From: Bullera alba
Lineage: Eukaryota; Basidiomycota; Tremellomycetes; Tremellales; Bulleraceae
Assembly (NCBI GenBank): GCA_001600095.1
Contig: BCIX01000002.1
Location: forward strand, 1,240,001 to 1,304,000
Length of the DNA stretch: 64,000 nt
Direction of reading: 5' to 3'
Below the pieces are notes generated by a model. The model searched no databases. It had not been told where the DNA came from and saw nothing but the letters and a program-made list of their open reading frames with translations. A program made the translations under genes and the position numbers. Below, piece after piece: positions 46,372 through 57,132 of the stretch (its first letter is position 1; each line of letters starts with the position of its first letter).

Positions 46372-47201
46372 GACGGATAATCTGGCGATGGAGCAGACCA
46401 GTCTGTGATCAACCTCGGCCCGATATTGTAGCACTAGTCCGGAGTTGCAGGAGATATCGATGCACTAGTGCTAGGAGGTTCACACTCGCGTTCAGGAAGC
46501 TTACTTCGTCAGCTGCTTGAACCTGCTTGAACTGAGGTCATGTTCAGCTGGGTTCACCCCCGCTCTATAGATCTCACGCTAAACCCAGGGTGGGGGTCCG
46601 CATGGAACACCCGCTCAGACCCTTCGCCCCCGCTTGACCTCCACTCTGTGAGCATCGCATCTGTTCGTGGACTGCATCATCGATGCCCAAATCATGCCAA
46701 TTGCCAAGGGGTGTGCTACTGGAGCCAGCTACACTTGCGGCTCTCACTGCCGCTCACTCGCCGGCGGATGAACAAACGACTAGACCAGACTAGACTCAGG
46801 TCACTCACACATGATAGCGTGGTTCGATCATCCGCGGCGTCATCCTCCGCTCACTTGGGCCGAACTCCGCCGGCAACGGAACGAGGACATGGGCCACGAG
46901 GGATTTATCGAGACAGCATCCATCATTTGACGATAGACACCTAACACTCTCAAATAGCAGCGACTAGGTGGACAAGAAGGCCAACTTACCTTGAGAGTCA
47001 AAAGATCTGCTTCGCCTTCCGATCACTGTCGATCTTGTGGGCCTCCTTTCATCGACATAGTTTGAGATCGGTTCAAAGAGCAGAGGTGAGCACTGGGCTA
47101 TTCCGCAGGTTTGAGTGGACTTTTAGTCTGTTGAGCACCTTCACATCTGGTCACAACGAGCTTCTCCACCCAGTTACATACGCTAGAAGTACTCGCTAAC
47201 G
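46372..47201. promoter_or_regulatory. Intergenic, upstream of the GH3 beta-glucosidase
   Basis: 830 bp. Direct repeat TGCTTGAAC(C/T) near 46513-46532; a C/G-rich block near 46555-46610. No protein-like ORF; the 46540-46944 ORF looks random. Confidence 0.45.
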
Positions 47202-50073
47202 ATGACGACCTACAGCTATCACAAGCTACCTACAGACTCAGCCTTTCCACTACGATCATACCGGCTCGTTAGGCGGCGTCCATCCTGTATGGCAGTAGCG
47301 ACAATGGTCGGCATCGCTTCTATCTTGGTCTACCTGTCGACTCAGACGACCATCCTAGCTTGGTCGCCTCGACAGGTCGCGAATACTACCTCGCTCTTGC
47401 CCGCGAACATTACCTCGGCGGCGGCGGAATCTGCGTCTTCCATCTTGACATCGATCTCGGCCAGCTCTGCAGCAGCTTCCCCGGCAATAGCCTCGGAGAG
47501 CTCCCAAGCGAGCAGTGATAGTGCCGCTTCTCCCGTTCCAACTGGTCAAGCACCGCCGGTAACCTCTGGAGGAGGGGAATACAATGCCTCTTTGGTCCAA
47601 TCTCCACCATATCCTTACCCACTAGACTCGTCGCTGGACGGCAACTCGTACTATATCTCGCCTCGGTGGTCAGCTGCACATCAAAAGGCTAGGGACTACC
47701 TGTCGGGCTGGACGCAAGAGGAGAAGGTCAATCTCACCACTGGAGTGGGCTGGCAAGTGGGTCGATGTGTAGGAAATATACCTGCCATACCCTCGCAGGG
47801 CTTCCCAGGACTATGCTTGGAGGATTCTCCACTGGGCGTACGATTCGCGGATCACGTCAGCGCCTTCCCAGCGGGTATCAATGTCGCCTCGACGTTCGAC
47901 AAGGACCTCATGTACGCCAGAGGATATGCGATGGCCGAGGAGTTCAAAGGCAAAGGGGTACATATCGCTTTAGGCCCGATGACCAACATGGCAAGAGTAG
48001 CGGCTGGTGGTAGAAACTGGGAAGGATTCGGTGGTGACCCGTATCTTGCTGGTTGGGCCACGGAGATGACCATCAAGGGAATGCAAGATGCCGGTGTTCA
48101 GGCTTGGTAAGTAAAATTGGACATTGGGCCGTGCAATCGACTGATCATCCTTTAGTGTCAAACATTACATTGGTAATGAGCAGGAGAGAAACAGGACGAC
48201 TTCATCCTCGAACATCGACGACAGGACAATGAGGGAGATCTACACTCACCCCTTCCTCCGAGCGGTCGCTGCAGATGTCGCCTCAGTCATGTGCGCATAC
48301 AACTTGATCAACAACTCTTGGGCCTGTCAAAACGAGTACACCCAGAACGGCATTCTTAAAACCGACTTTGGTTTCCAAGGCTACATTCTTTCTGACTGGC
48401 AGGCAACCGAGTCTGGTGTTTCTTCTGTCAACGCAGGTCTAGATATGACTATGCCTGGTGATGTGGTGTTTTTCAGCAGAACAAGCTACTTTGGCCAAAA
48501 CCTCACTACCGCTGTCAACAACGGTAGTGTCGCGAGTGCAAGACTGGATGATATGGCGGAGAGGATTCTGGCCGGGTGGTTCTTGCTCGAGCAGGATCAA
48601 GATTTCCCTGAGGTCAACTTTGACGCTTTCAGACGCAACTCGACGGCCAACAACTCGTTTGTCGACGTCCGGTCAAATCACGACGAAGTCATAAGGCATA
48701 TTGGCGCTGCCTCAATCGTCCTTTTGAAGAACACTGGATCGCTCCCGTTGCACAAACCAAAATCAATCGCGCTCATCGGCTCGGATGCTGGCCCGTCCAT
48801 GTTCGGTCCAAATGGCTGCGAGGACCGAGGTTGTGATTACGGTACACTGGCGATGGGCTGGGGGTCGGGTACCGCCGACTTCCCATACTTGATCGATCCC
48901 TACACGGCCATTTCACTCCAAGCTCGTCACGATCACTCTACCTTCGACTGGACCTTCGACAACTTCGACCTTGAGGCAGCTCAGGAGAGAGCTGGAGGAG
49001 TCGAAGTGGCCATCGTGGCGATTCACGCTGATTCCGGCGAACAATACATCACCTTTGACGGCAATGAAGGTGACCGAAACAATCTAACAGCTTGGAGAGG
49101 TGGTGATGATCTGGTCAACGCCGTTGCCGCCGTCAACAACAATACCATCGTGATGGTACACGCCGTCGGGCCTATCGTTCTCGAAGCGTGGATCGACCAT
49201 CCGAACGTCACCGGAGTGCTGTGGGCCGGATTGCCAGGTCAAGAATCTGGCAATTCGCTCGTCGACGTCATGTACGGCTCGTATAACCCGTCCGGAAGGC
49301 TTCCATACACCATCGCCAAGCGAAGAGAGGATTACTCCGCCGATATCATTTACGTCAACACCGATGTTCCTGCCACGCCTCAGGTCGACTACACCGAGGG
49401 CTTGGATATCGATTACAGGCACTTCCTCTCGAAAGATATCGAGCCCAGATTCGGTTTTGGCTTTGGATTGAGTTACACCAAGTTCAACTACACCAACCTC
49501 CAATTGTATGGGGAAGGCGTCTCGAAGAGAGACAACGAAGATCCTTTCTCCGTCAACTCGACCACGACTTACAACTCGACCGCGCCATCCAACTCGACTG
49601 CGCCTTACAACTCTACCACCGCTGGTGTTACCAACTCCACCGCAGGAAGTCACAACGGGACCACTAGCCCTGTCAGCCCTACGGGCCAAAACGGAACTAC
49701 GCTCGGATCCGGAGGTCAAGTCGTCAAGGTGGGCCGCTTCATGTCCGACTGGCTCCAACGACCCCGATGGACAGTCACCGTCGACGTACAGAATGTCGGA
49801 CCGGTCGATGGATGTAACGTGCCTCAGCTATACCTCGAGTATCCGGAAGGATCGGGTGAACCCCCAAGGGTTCTGAGAGACTTTGCGAGGATCAACCTTC
49901 AGCCCTGGCAGGCCGAACAGGTCAAATGGACGTTGAGCCAGTATGACATTTCGATCTGGGATGTTGTGAGCCAGGACTGGATTGTACCAGAGGGCGAGTT
50001 CGGCATTGTCGTTGCGGATAATGCGTTCGACAAAGGTCTAAGAGTTCCCTTCTGCCCTTGGGGCAAGTGCTGA
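47202..50073 (+). CDS. GH3 beta-glucosidase, type II membrane-anchored
   Basis: Hydrolyses terminal beta-glucosidic bonds in cellobiose-like sugars or cell-wall glucans. A short cytosolic tail (MTTYSYHKLPTDSAFPLRS) precedes one membrane span around residues 30-50 (MVGIASILVYLSTQTTILAW) and a Ser/Ala-rich stalk. The catalytic GH3 domain has LTTGVGWQVGRCVGNIP, LCLEDSPLGVRFADHV, the KHYIGNEQE substrate loop after the single intron (about 48107-48155) and the nucleophile aspartate in SDWQATESG. The alpha/beta sandwich has LLKNTGSLPLHKPKSIALIG and ending motifs GLPGQESGNSLVDVMYG and PSGRLPYTIAKR. A Thr/Asn-rich insertion (49555-49690) with at least seven N-x-S/T sequons precedes the fibronectin-III-like end (RDFARINLQPWQAEQV). 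About 940 residues. Confidence 0.95.
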
Positions 50074-50419
50074 GTGTAGGGAGTGACATCGCGGATAGTG
50101 TCTGTGCCGTGCTGTAGCCAAGTATCTGAAGTGAGAAGAGATCCAAGTATAATGATCAACCAATGCATCTGTGTTACCGACAGAGCATCAACCAGTCTTG
50201 CCGGGGCGCATGAGTTGCAGACTCGCAGGACCCATCGCCCGGCACAGGGTCGCAGCGGCGGGGATTTGCAATGGGCGGCCCTAGGGCGCAGCGTCCCCGC
50301 CGGGCTGGCCCTCAGCTGGCCTCACGGCCTACAGTATTGCGATTCTGGCATTCTCCTTCGAGTCACTTTCAGCACCACTATCCTCCCTTTGACCTCAATC
50401 TTGGTCAACCCTCGTCACA
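50074..50419. promoter_or_regulatory. Intergenic upstream of the LENG1-like gene, with a GC-rich hairpin
   Basis: 346 bp. A strong inverted repeat lies at 50253-50307 (separate entry). No protein-like ORF. Confidence 0.5.
50253..50307. repeat. GC-rich inverted repeat
   Basis: Left arm CAGCGGCGGGGA (50253-50264) pairs with right arm TCCCCGCCGGGCTG (50294-50307), leaving a 2-nt bulge and a 29-nt loop that itself contains GGGCGGCCCTAGGGCGC. It lies about 110-170 bp before the LENG1-like start codon and about 180 bp after the GH3 stop, so it could sit in the 5' leader of one gene or act as a 3'-end block for the other. Confidence 0.6.
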
Positions 50420-51791
50420 ATGCCTCGTCTTCAGATTCTACAGTAAGTGACACGCGTGGTTCCTCGGACTGCCGTCTAGTACTAGTCTGACCCTATCGAT
50501 AGGCACAAGTCGTACCACCCTTACCTAGAAAAGAACAAGCAGAGAGTCCGGGAAGATGAGGCCAAAGCCGCTGCCGAAGAGGCTGAACGCGAGCGCAAGC
50601 GTGTCGACGCTGTGGGTGGCCTTCATTCTTGCTTCTTGGTCACCTACGTGGCTACATTGTTGTGTATCCGTACCGAAGAGGAACGTCGTTGCTGATACGC
50701 CTATCACAGGAAGCAGAAGCTCGCCTCGATATCCTTCGGAGAAGGGCTGGATCGCCAACCTTTGCAGTAGACCCCTCTGCAGCTCATGAAGGAGAGCTTG
50801 AAGACGAGCTACCCTCGACGTCAACGAGCAAGGATCGTGCAGAGTCCCTGCTGGAGAAACACCGGAAAGCGAAACTGAGGGCGGAAAAGCTGGAACGACG
50901 GCAGAAAGAGAGACTCGATTTCGACTTTCCATCGGCCTCAACTTCGAGAAGCAAAGACAAGGGCAAAGACGTCAGAAGGGTAGATACCTACGACACGGAT
51001 GAGAATGGTCGGGAGGCAGTCGGATGGCAGGTCGATGGGCATGTGAACCTTTTTGCGGACCTCGAGCGGGTAAGTGTTGGAAGGGGCTAGCGCTGGTGGC
51101 TCTGACAGAGGATCAACCAAAGCTGATATCATCCTCAGAACGAGCCAAAACCAACACTGGACAGTATAGCCAAGGGAAAGCAAACGCAGAAAGAAGATCC
51201 TTTCACAATGTACCTCTCCCGCCCGGAAAGGGAGACAAAGCCTTGGTACACCGATCGCGAGCTGAAGCGGGTTGACGAGAAGGATACTGGGGAAGAAGCA
51301 GAAGAGCGGAGGCGGCGTGACAAGTGAGTAGCTCTGTGATCATTGTTTCCTCACCCGCAGTATCTCAATGCTGCCCCATCTCAGTCGAGCTGACCTCCTA
51401 CTTTAGGCGGAAAGATGAAAGGTCCAAGAATCGCAACGATCCGCTTACCCAAATCACCAGTATGCTTTCCTCCTCAAAGTCCTCACAACCGAAAGTCCCT
51501 CATCGGAAGGGAGGAAGCACGCCCTCGGATCCTGTTGCCGCCCGGGTGCAGCGCGAGCAGAGTGAACGACAGCGAGCTTTGGCTTTGATAGCAAAGTCCA
51601 AAGCGCCATCTTGGGACGACACGCCATCTACAGTCGGCCCAGGGAGTTCATGGGCGGATAGTCTGGAAAGACAGAAGGAGCGCGCGGGCATGCGCTTCTA
51701 TGGGGGTCCGTCTTATGAAGGTCGTGACCATAAAGGCGGTCGAGATGGCGGCTGGGGTGGGAGGAGTACAGGCCGCAGCTGGGAGGTGTGA
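50420..51791 (+). CDS. LENG1-like protein with CIR_N domain
   Basis: Nuclear protein family (leukocyte receptor cluster member 1) sharing the CIR_N domain with spliceosomal and co-repressor proteins. The first exon MPRLQILQ splices to HKSYHPYLEKNKQRVREDEA, then a 98-nt intron, then EAEARLDILRRRAG, matching the CIR_N helix. Downstream are long charged helices (RAESLLEKHRKAKLRAEKLE), the family segment VDGHVNLFADLE, and PWYTDRELKRVDEKDTGEEA, both seen in LENG1. The C-terminus is rich in Gly/Arg (GRDHKGGRDGGWGGRSTGR), an RGG-like RNA-binding tail. Four introns, about 355 residues. The role is probably in RNA processing. Confidence 0.82.
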
Positions 51792-52187
51792 GGTCTTCGG
51801 CTCATGCGGACTTCTGGGCATCGTTGTACCTTTATCCCGTTAATACCTGTAGTGCTGTACAGATATCGCCATGTACATAACATGATCAAGGAGCACCCAT
51901 GTCTTTGGGGTCTGATCCTAGTCAGCTTGCGGCTCCATTTCGTTGCTATACTTTGTACGGAGACCACGGATTTTACTTCAAGATGGACTGGAAGATTGCA
52001 GTCCCAAACTCAGATCATTAGATATTATATGCATTTGATCGTCGCTAGGCTACAGGAAGGTCGTGAATGGTTCCTTGGAACGGGCTACTCGTACTAATGA
52101 CTACAGGAAACGTGTATACCTGATACAAAGCTGGGACGAGAGTGAAATCGGAGAAGGCAGGCTGGAATATCTGGAAAGATGTGCTGA
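51792..52187. other. Convergent 3' flank between the LENG1-like gene and aquaporin
   Basis: 396 bp between two stop codons, moderately AT-rich. No gene, repeat or RNA recognised. Confidence 0.4.
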
Positions 52188-53860
52188 TTACTGGGACTTG
52201 TGAGCGGGGAGGTCAACGTGTGGCCTGTCCCCAGCGCCTGGAACACCTTCAACGAAAGGAATGTGGGCGACGTGTCCGACGTCCCCGGGTCGACCAGCGT
52301 GGTGCTGCTCAGGGTTGGCGTTTCGGAGGTGGTGGCCTTGCGAGTCAATGTCGCCCACAGCGGCGGAGTCCAGCTTCTTTGAGTGGGCAGATGGTGACTC
52401 GACGTAGGTAGCCGTCGACAACCTGCCGTCGTGCGAGCCGGAATCCCTGTCGAGAAGTGCTTGGATCATCATCTCCATTCGGTCAAGTCGACTCTCCATG
52501 AGTTCAGGGTGCGCTTCCAGGTCGAACACCTGTGGACAACAATTGTTAGTGTGACGTTCATAGCTGGAGGGACAGGCATTCTTCACTCACAGCAGGGTGG
52601 TTATCGTCGGTCAAGAGATCACCGAGACCAGGTCCAGCAACGACGAAACCGCCAGAGTTTGGAGCTTCGCCCGCCTTCTCGACATCCTGAGAGACGCCGG
52701 TCAGGTTTCCTGGAGCGGGCTGAGCCTCTCCATCCTCCGGGCCGAGAACGGTCTCGTATTGGAGCCATTTCTGCCGAAGACATTAGTGGACATCCCACAA
52801 CACAAACGGTAGTGTACTCACAAGGAGCTTGTAGAATCCAGAAGCAAGACACGATCCGAGGACGGGACCGAGCCAGTAGATCCAGTCTGTCAGAAGCTTG
52901 GTCAGTTGCAGCAGAATGCCATGGTCGTGATCGACTCACGGTAACCCTCAAAGTCTCGCAGGACCACGCTGGGACCGAAACTTCGAGCGGGGTTGAGAGA
53001 ACCACCGGTGTAGTAAACACCGAGCAACTCAGCCACCTATAGGATGAGGGGGTGAGCTTGACTTCGTTGTTCTGCCCAGACCGTACTCACGAAAAGGGCA
53101 AGTCCAATACCGATCGGAGCAATGAAGGTAGCCTTATGCTTCTCGGCGGCGAGCAGGAGAATCGCCAGCATGAGCAGACTGGTAAGGAACATCTCGATGA
53201 AAAGACCTTGGGTGATGCTAGTTCCGCCCCCAAGGGTAGTTCGCACGTTGAGCGTTCCTGGGGTGATGGCCTGAATGATGGCGGCACCAGTGATACCTCC
53301 CAGGATTTGGGAGAGAGTCAAGAGAGCGCCTCGGAGTGGGGTGAGAGCGCCGACGAGGACCATTCCGAGAGACACCGCAGGGTTGAATAGACCACCCGAG
53401 ACTCGGAAGAAGATCCAGGCATTGACGGCGAGGGAGAAACCGAAGGACAAGGCGATGTAGAGCAAACTCGAGGTGTTGACTGAGGCAGCAGTAGTACCTG
53501 ACTGTCCTTCGGTCGTACCACCCGTGACACTGGTGGTAGGGATATTCGCGACGCTGATAACCAGAGTATCAGATGTGTACTTCGCGGGAAACCAATATAG
53601 CTTACTTGGTTCCACCGAGGGCGAAGATCATGAAAAGGACGGTTCCAACATATTCACCGATCATGGCGATGAAGTCTGTCACGTAAGACGTCAGCTCAAC
53701 GCGCATCCCGGTCGCTTGAGAAGGCTCTCTCACGGTTCTTGATCGCAAGTGACGCTGGACCTCTTTCGGGCCTTCGCAAATGCCAATTAAGTGGAGACCT
53801 GGCTTTGAGCTGCTCCCTCTTTGAGTGGTGAGGCCTGTTGGCTGCGTCCCTTCGAGTCAT
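52188..53860 (-). CDS. Aquaporin (MIP family), orthodox NPA-NPA type
   Basis: Six-helix water/small-solute channel. The start MTRRDAANRPHHSKREQLKA at 53860 joins (donor GTGAGA) to HFIAMIGEYVGTVLFMIFAL. The first pore motif is GGLFNPAVSLGMVLVGALTP near 53370; the second is VYYTGGSLNPARSFGPSVV, so both NPA boxes and the selectivity arginine are canonical. This pattern is nearer water-type aquaporins than the Fps1/GlpF glycerol facilitators with NLA/NPS or NPARD, but glycerol conduction cannot be ruled out. An extracellular Thr/Ser-rich loop (TTSVTGGTTEGQSGTTAAS) sits between helices 1 and 2. The cytosolic tail is long (about 150 residues) and His/Asp-rich, ending LPAHKSQ. About six introns. It neighbours GPD1 and GPP. 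Confidence 0.92.
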
Positions 53861-54832
53861 GGTGAATGAGGATGCGGAACAAAGGGGGTATACTCTGCGT
53901 GAAGGGGTAAAGGAAAAAGCCTGGCGGGGATGCATCGTCCTGCGCAGAGCACGACATAAGTACTGCGCTGAAGATACAGCATCGATGTGAGAAGATGAAA
54001 GTAGGAAGCAGTGACGCGTGGTTATCGTCATGAACGTCGGGGTGGCTCAGCTTTGCAGGGTGTAAGCATGATCGACGGTGCCTGAAGTGTCTAGCTCGAC
54101 GGCGCAAGACCAGAGGGAACTCCGATCTGCAAGGGTGGAGGGTTTGTCACCTCCGACGGACAATCGGTGGGCTCCGCTAGCGCTGCGCTAGCGCTCCGCT
54201 CTGCTCTCACGCCTGCGCTCAGTGTTCAACGTCGTGCCTGTGACGCGTGAAGAGGTCTGTCCTGGTAGGTCCTGGTCTGTCGCTGTCGTCCGTCTGCTGC
54301 TCTTCAAGGCTCTTCATCTCTCTTCATATGATTCTTCTCCTCTTCGTGCGTGATCGTCCCAGACTCTTAAGTTCGAGATCTTTCCCAGATCTTGCCTCCT
54401 ACAGCGAGGTTACTCGGCGTCGCTCATTCTTACGAAAGGTCGACATTGGATTGGGCGCGCGTATGCAGCTGTATGATGCTGTTGGCTAGGGTGTGGTGTT
54501 CCTTGCCATGGCACAATCCCTACACAGCCCTACACAGTCGCCTACTCAGCATACAGAGCGAGGTACAAGTAGCAGTTGGTGAGAGCACCAGTAAGCTTAC
54601 TTGCTAGTAGCCTCTATCTTCCGCACGGAAGGTCGCACGAGGTAGACAAGACGTCAGAGGCTGAAGCTTGCAGTTCGTGCCATGTCTATAAGCAAAGCAT
54701 TCTTTCAATGAAGTATTTGTATATGTACTATCAATACAGTAATTGCTCCTCGTCTCCAAACCCTCCCATCATCGTCTCTCCCTCCGGCTAGCTTCCATGT
54801 GATCGCTCTTACACTGTTTCCTTTCCCGCCAT
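53861..54832. promoter_or_regulatory. Aquaporin promoter region with stress-type and repeated motifs
   Basis: 972 bp upstream of the aquaporin start. AGGGG (STRE-type) occurs at 53883-53887 and 53903-53907, very near the ATG and perhaps in the leader. TGACGCGTG is repeated exactly at 54012-54020 and 54241-54249. CGCTAGCG is repeated at 54175-54182 and 54186-54193 in an 11-bp tandem. A pyrimidine-rich stretch with CTCTTCA repeats lies at about 54295-54350. No protein-like ORF. Confidence 0.5.
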
Positions 54833-56158
54833 CTATAAATCCTGGACGATTTCCTTGGGACTCACACCCTCAAAGGCGATCTTGTACACCTTCTCGAACA
54901 AGGGATATGCGTGGGCCCTCTTCCTCGCCACGAGGAAGTTGTTCACCTCCTCCGCAGTAGCAGTTCCCTGCAGCTTCTGTCCGTTCAACATCGTCTTCTC
55001 GAGCTCGGCGAATGGCTTGCCGGATCTGGCGAACTCCTCGGCGCATTTCCTGTTTCGACCACCGTAGCACGTCGTGATGAGATCGGCGATACCGGCGGAC
55101 TCGTCGGAGAACCTGGAAGTGTGTCAGTGATGTTCCGTTTATGCAGATCCGACGTGCGAAGCGAGGGCAGGAAGGGAAGCTAAGTAGATGTGGGATAATG
55201 AATGAGCCCACTCACGTTCCTGGTTTCGAGCCCTCGAAGAATTCGAGACAGAACGCTCGCATCTCCTGAAGACCAATTCTCAGAATAGCGGCCTTTGTGT
55301 TTCCACCGAGACCAAGACCGTCCACGAATCCAGCGGCGAGGGCGACAACGTTCTTTAGCGCACCAGAGAGCGAAACACCAGCGACATCAGGGACGCAGTT
55401 GACGTGGAAAGATGATGGGGCGTGGAATACGGCGTGCCAGAGCTCGGCGTCGGTGATAGAGGGAGTTCCAATTGTAGTCTCGCAGAATTGACCCTTGGCG
55501 ACCTCGAGAGCGATGTTAGCTCCTGATAGTGCCGAAGTTGAGCAGCCGAGCTTCGATTCGATCAGACTGGCAAACGTCTGGATATCCGTGCCCTCGACCT
55601 GAACACCTTTGATAGCCGTAACGGCTCTAGCGCCCGGGTACATGGCATTTGTCCTCTGCAGCTCATGCAGGACGGTGTGGAGGAACTGATGGGGGGTGAC
55701 GAAGACGACCAGCGTAGCGTCCTTGACCACATCTTTCAGATGTGGCACTGCAACCAGGTTCTTGGGCAGGCTGATGTCGGGCAGATATCGCGAGTTCTGG
55801 TGTGTTCGGTTGATGACATCTGTGAGCTTTTTGCCGTTGACCTGTGAGGTGTCAGAGTCACATTCCTCTCGTGGGTCTGCCTTTATCAACCACTTACGTG
55901 CTTCTCTCTGACCCACATGCGGACTTCACTGTGGAACTCGCTGTTCCTCTTTGCAACGTTCTCAGCCGCAATCTTTGCCAAGGCGGTTCCCCATGATCCG
56001 GAGCCGATGACAGCGACCTTGTGTTTGCCAGAGGGCAGTGGTGATGGTGGGAGGGATGCAACTGGAGAGGAGGGTCGGGTCTGAGCTGGGGTGGTGACTG
56101 TCGAGCCGATATCCAGCTCGGACAACTGTTTAGATGGAGATGAGGCGGAGGAGGACAT
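54833..56158 (-). CDS. GPD1: Glycerol-3-phosphate dehydrogenase, NAD-dependent (cytosolic)
   Basis: Reduces dihydroxyacetone phosphate to glycerol 3-phosphate with NADH, the first committed step of glycerol synthesis. Start MSSSASSPSKQLSELDIGST with a Ser/Pro-rich extension of about 46 residues before the Rossmann motif KHKVAVIGSGSWGTALAKIA. NAD and substrate motifs follow: MWVREK joined to NGKKLTDVINRTHQNSRYLP, VVFVTPHQFLHTVL, AVTAIKGVQVEG, LSGANIALEVAKGQFCETTI, the catalytic Lys region SLSGALKNVVALAAGFVDGL, and GLGGNTKAAILRIGLQEM. The last exon gives FSDESAGIADLITTCYGGRN and ends VSPKEIVQDL. No PTS2-like peroxisomal signal of the yeast Gpd1 kind was seen in the extension. Three exons, about 390 residues. 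Divergent from GPP, the next enzyme of the pathway. Confidence 0.97.
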
Positions 56159-57132
56159 GGTTGAAGTGTAGTGGTTGGGATCCGTGTTGCTGTAGTCTCG
56201 TGTTGTGTTGATGAACAGTGCTCGATGTCGTGTATAGATCAAGTGCTTCAAAGATGAGTGATGAGCAGGAACGATGGTATGGTGTGTTGGTGAGAAATTT
56301 GAGGTCCACCAGTTGCTTCCACGATCCAACTATTGTATTACGCTCCGCCAGGATGATGCGATGCGTTCACTTTCCCAAAGATGTGTGCATCCCGACAGGC
56401 TAGGGTGCCAGGACGGCGCAGACCCCTAATCTCATCTAATCGGGTCAAGAGTGCAATTTTCGCTTACCGCAGGAGGAGAGTGACGTCTCACGCCTCCTCA
56501 CACATTGCGCTATACAGCCTCCCCCAAGACATTTGAGCCTCGTTTAGAAACGGGGATAGCGGATCTCGCTCGCTCTCACCCGCGACCATCCTCAGCTCCA
56601 AAGGGTCTTGGAGCCGCTGTGCATGCAGGTGCATGCGTTGTTCGGGAATCTCGCCAATAACTGGGACGACGAGTGACATCACTAATGCAAAGGAGGGGCG
56701 TTAGAAGGCGCAAGATCCCGGCGGCATCTTTTTCGTAAAAAACTTCACCAAGGCGTGAGAGCAGAGGAAGTGATAAGTTGTGCGAGCGGGTCTTCGGGTT
56801 TCAGGGCGGAGATAAGGGAACCCTGTTTGTGCCAATTCTCCGTGGTCATGTTTCGGGGTGGAGCTTGAGCGGGCTGGCACTTGGGCTGCAAGATCGTTTT
56901 GGGGCGAGCTCGGTCACTGATTTGGTGCTTGGTTGGGAAATTTTCTGCCCAGATGACGACAGGGCGAGGACGTGACCATTGGCAGCAGTTCTGTATACTC
57001 GCCAACGACAGATCCCTCCCACCTCGTTGACTTTTAAGCCAAACATCCATCCCGCATCTTGTCGACTAACTTCAAAAAAGACTCACCACGCTGAACACCA
57101 TCTAACTCATCACCCATACATATCCCACCAAT
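56159..57132. promoter_or_regulatory. Shared GPD1/GPP bidirectional promoter
   Basis: 974 bp between the two start codons. Candidate stress elements: CCCCT (STRE) at 56423-56427 and AGGGG at 56694-56698; CRE-like TGACGTCT at 56481-56488 and TGACATCA at 56674-56681, each one base from TGACGTCA, the Sko1/Atf1 site of the HOG response in yeasts. GTGCATGC is repeated at 56619-56626 and 56629-56636. The motifs are read directly; binding is inference, and each short motif can occur by chance. Confidence 0.55.

Noticed and set aside
46540..46944. 134-codon ORF upstream of the GH3 gene
   Set aside because: Sequence looks random (His/Arg/Ser-rich, no domain) and lies where the promoter is expected.
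52431..53042. 203-codon + strand ORF opposite the aquaporin
   Set aside because: Antisense shadow of well-supported aquaporin exons.
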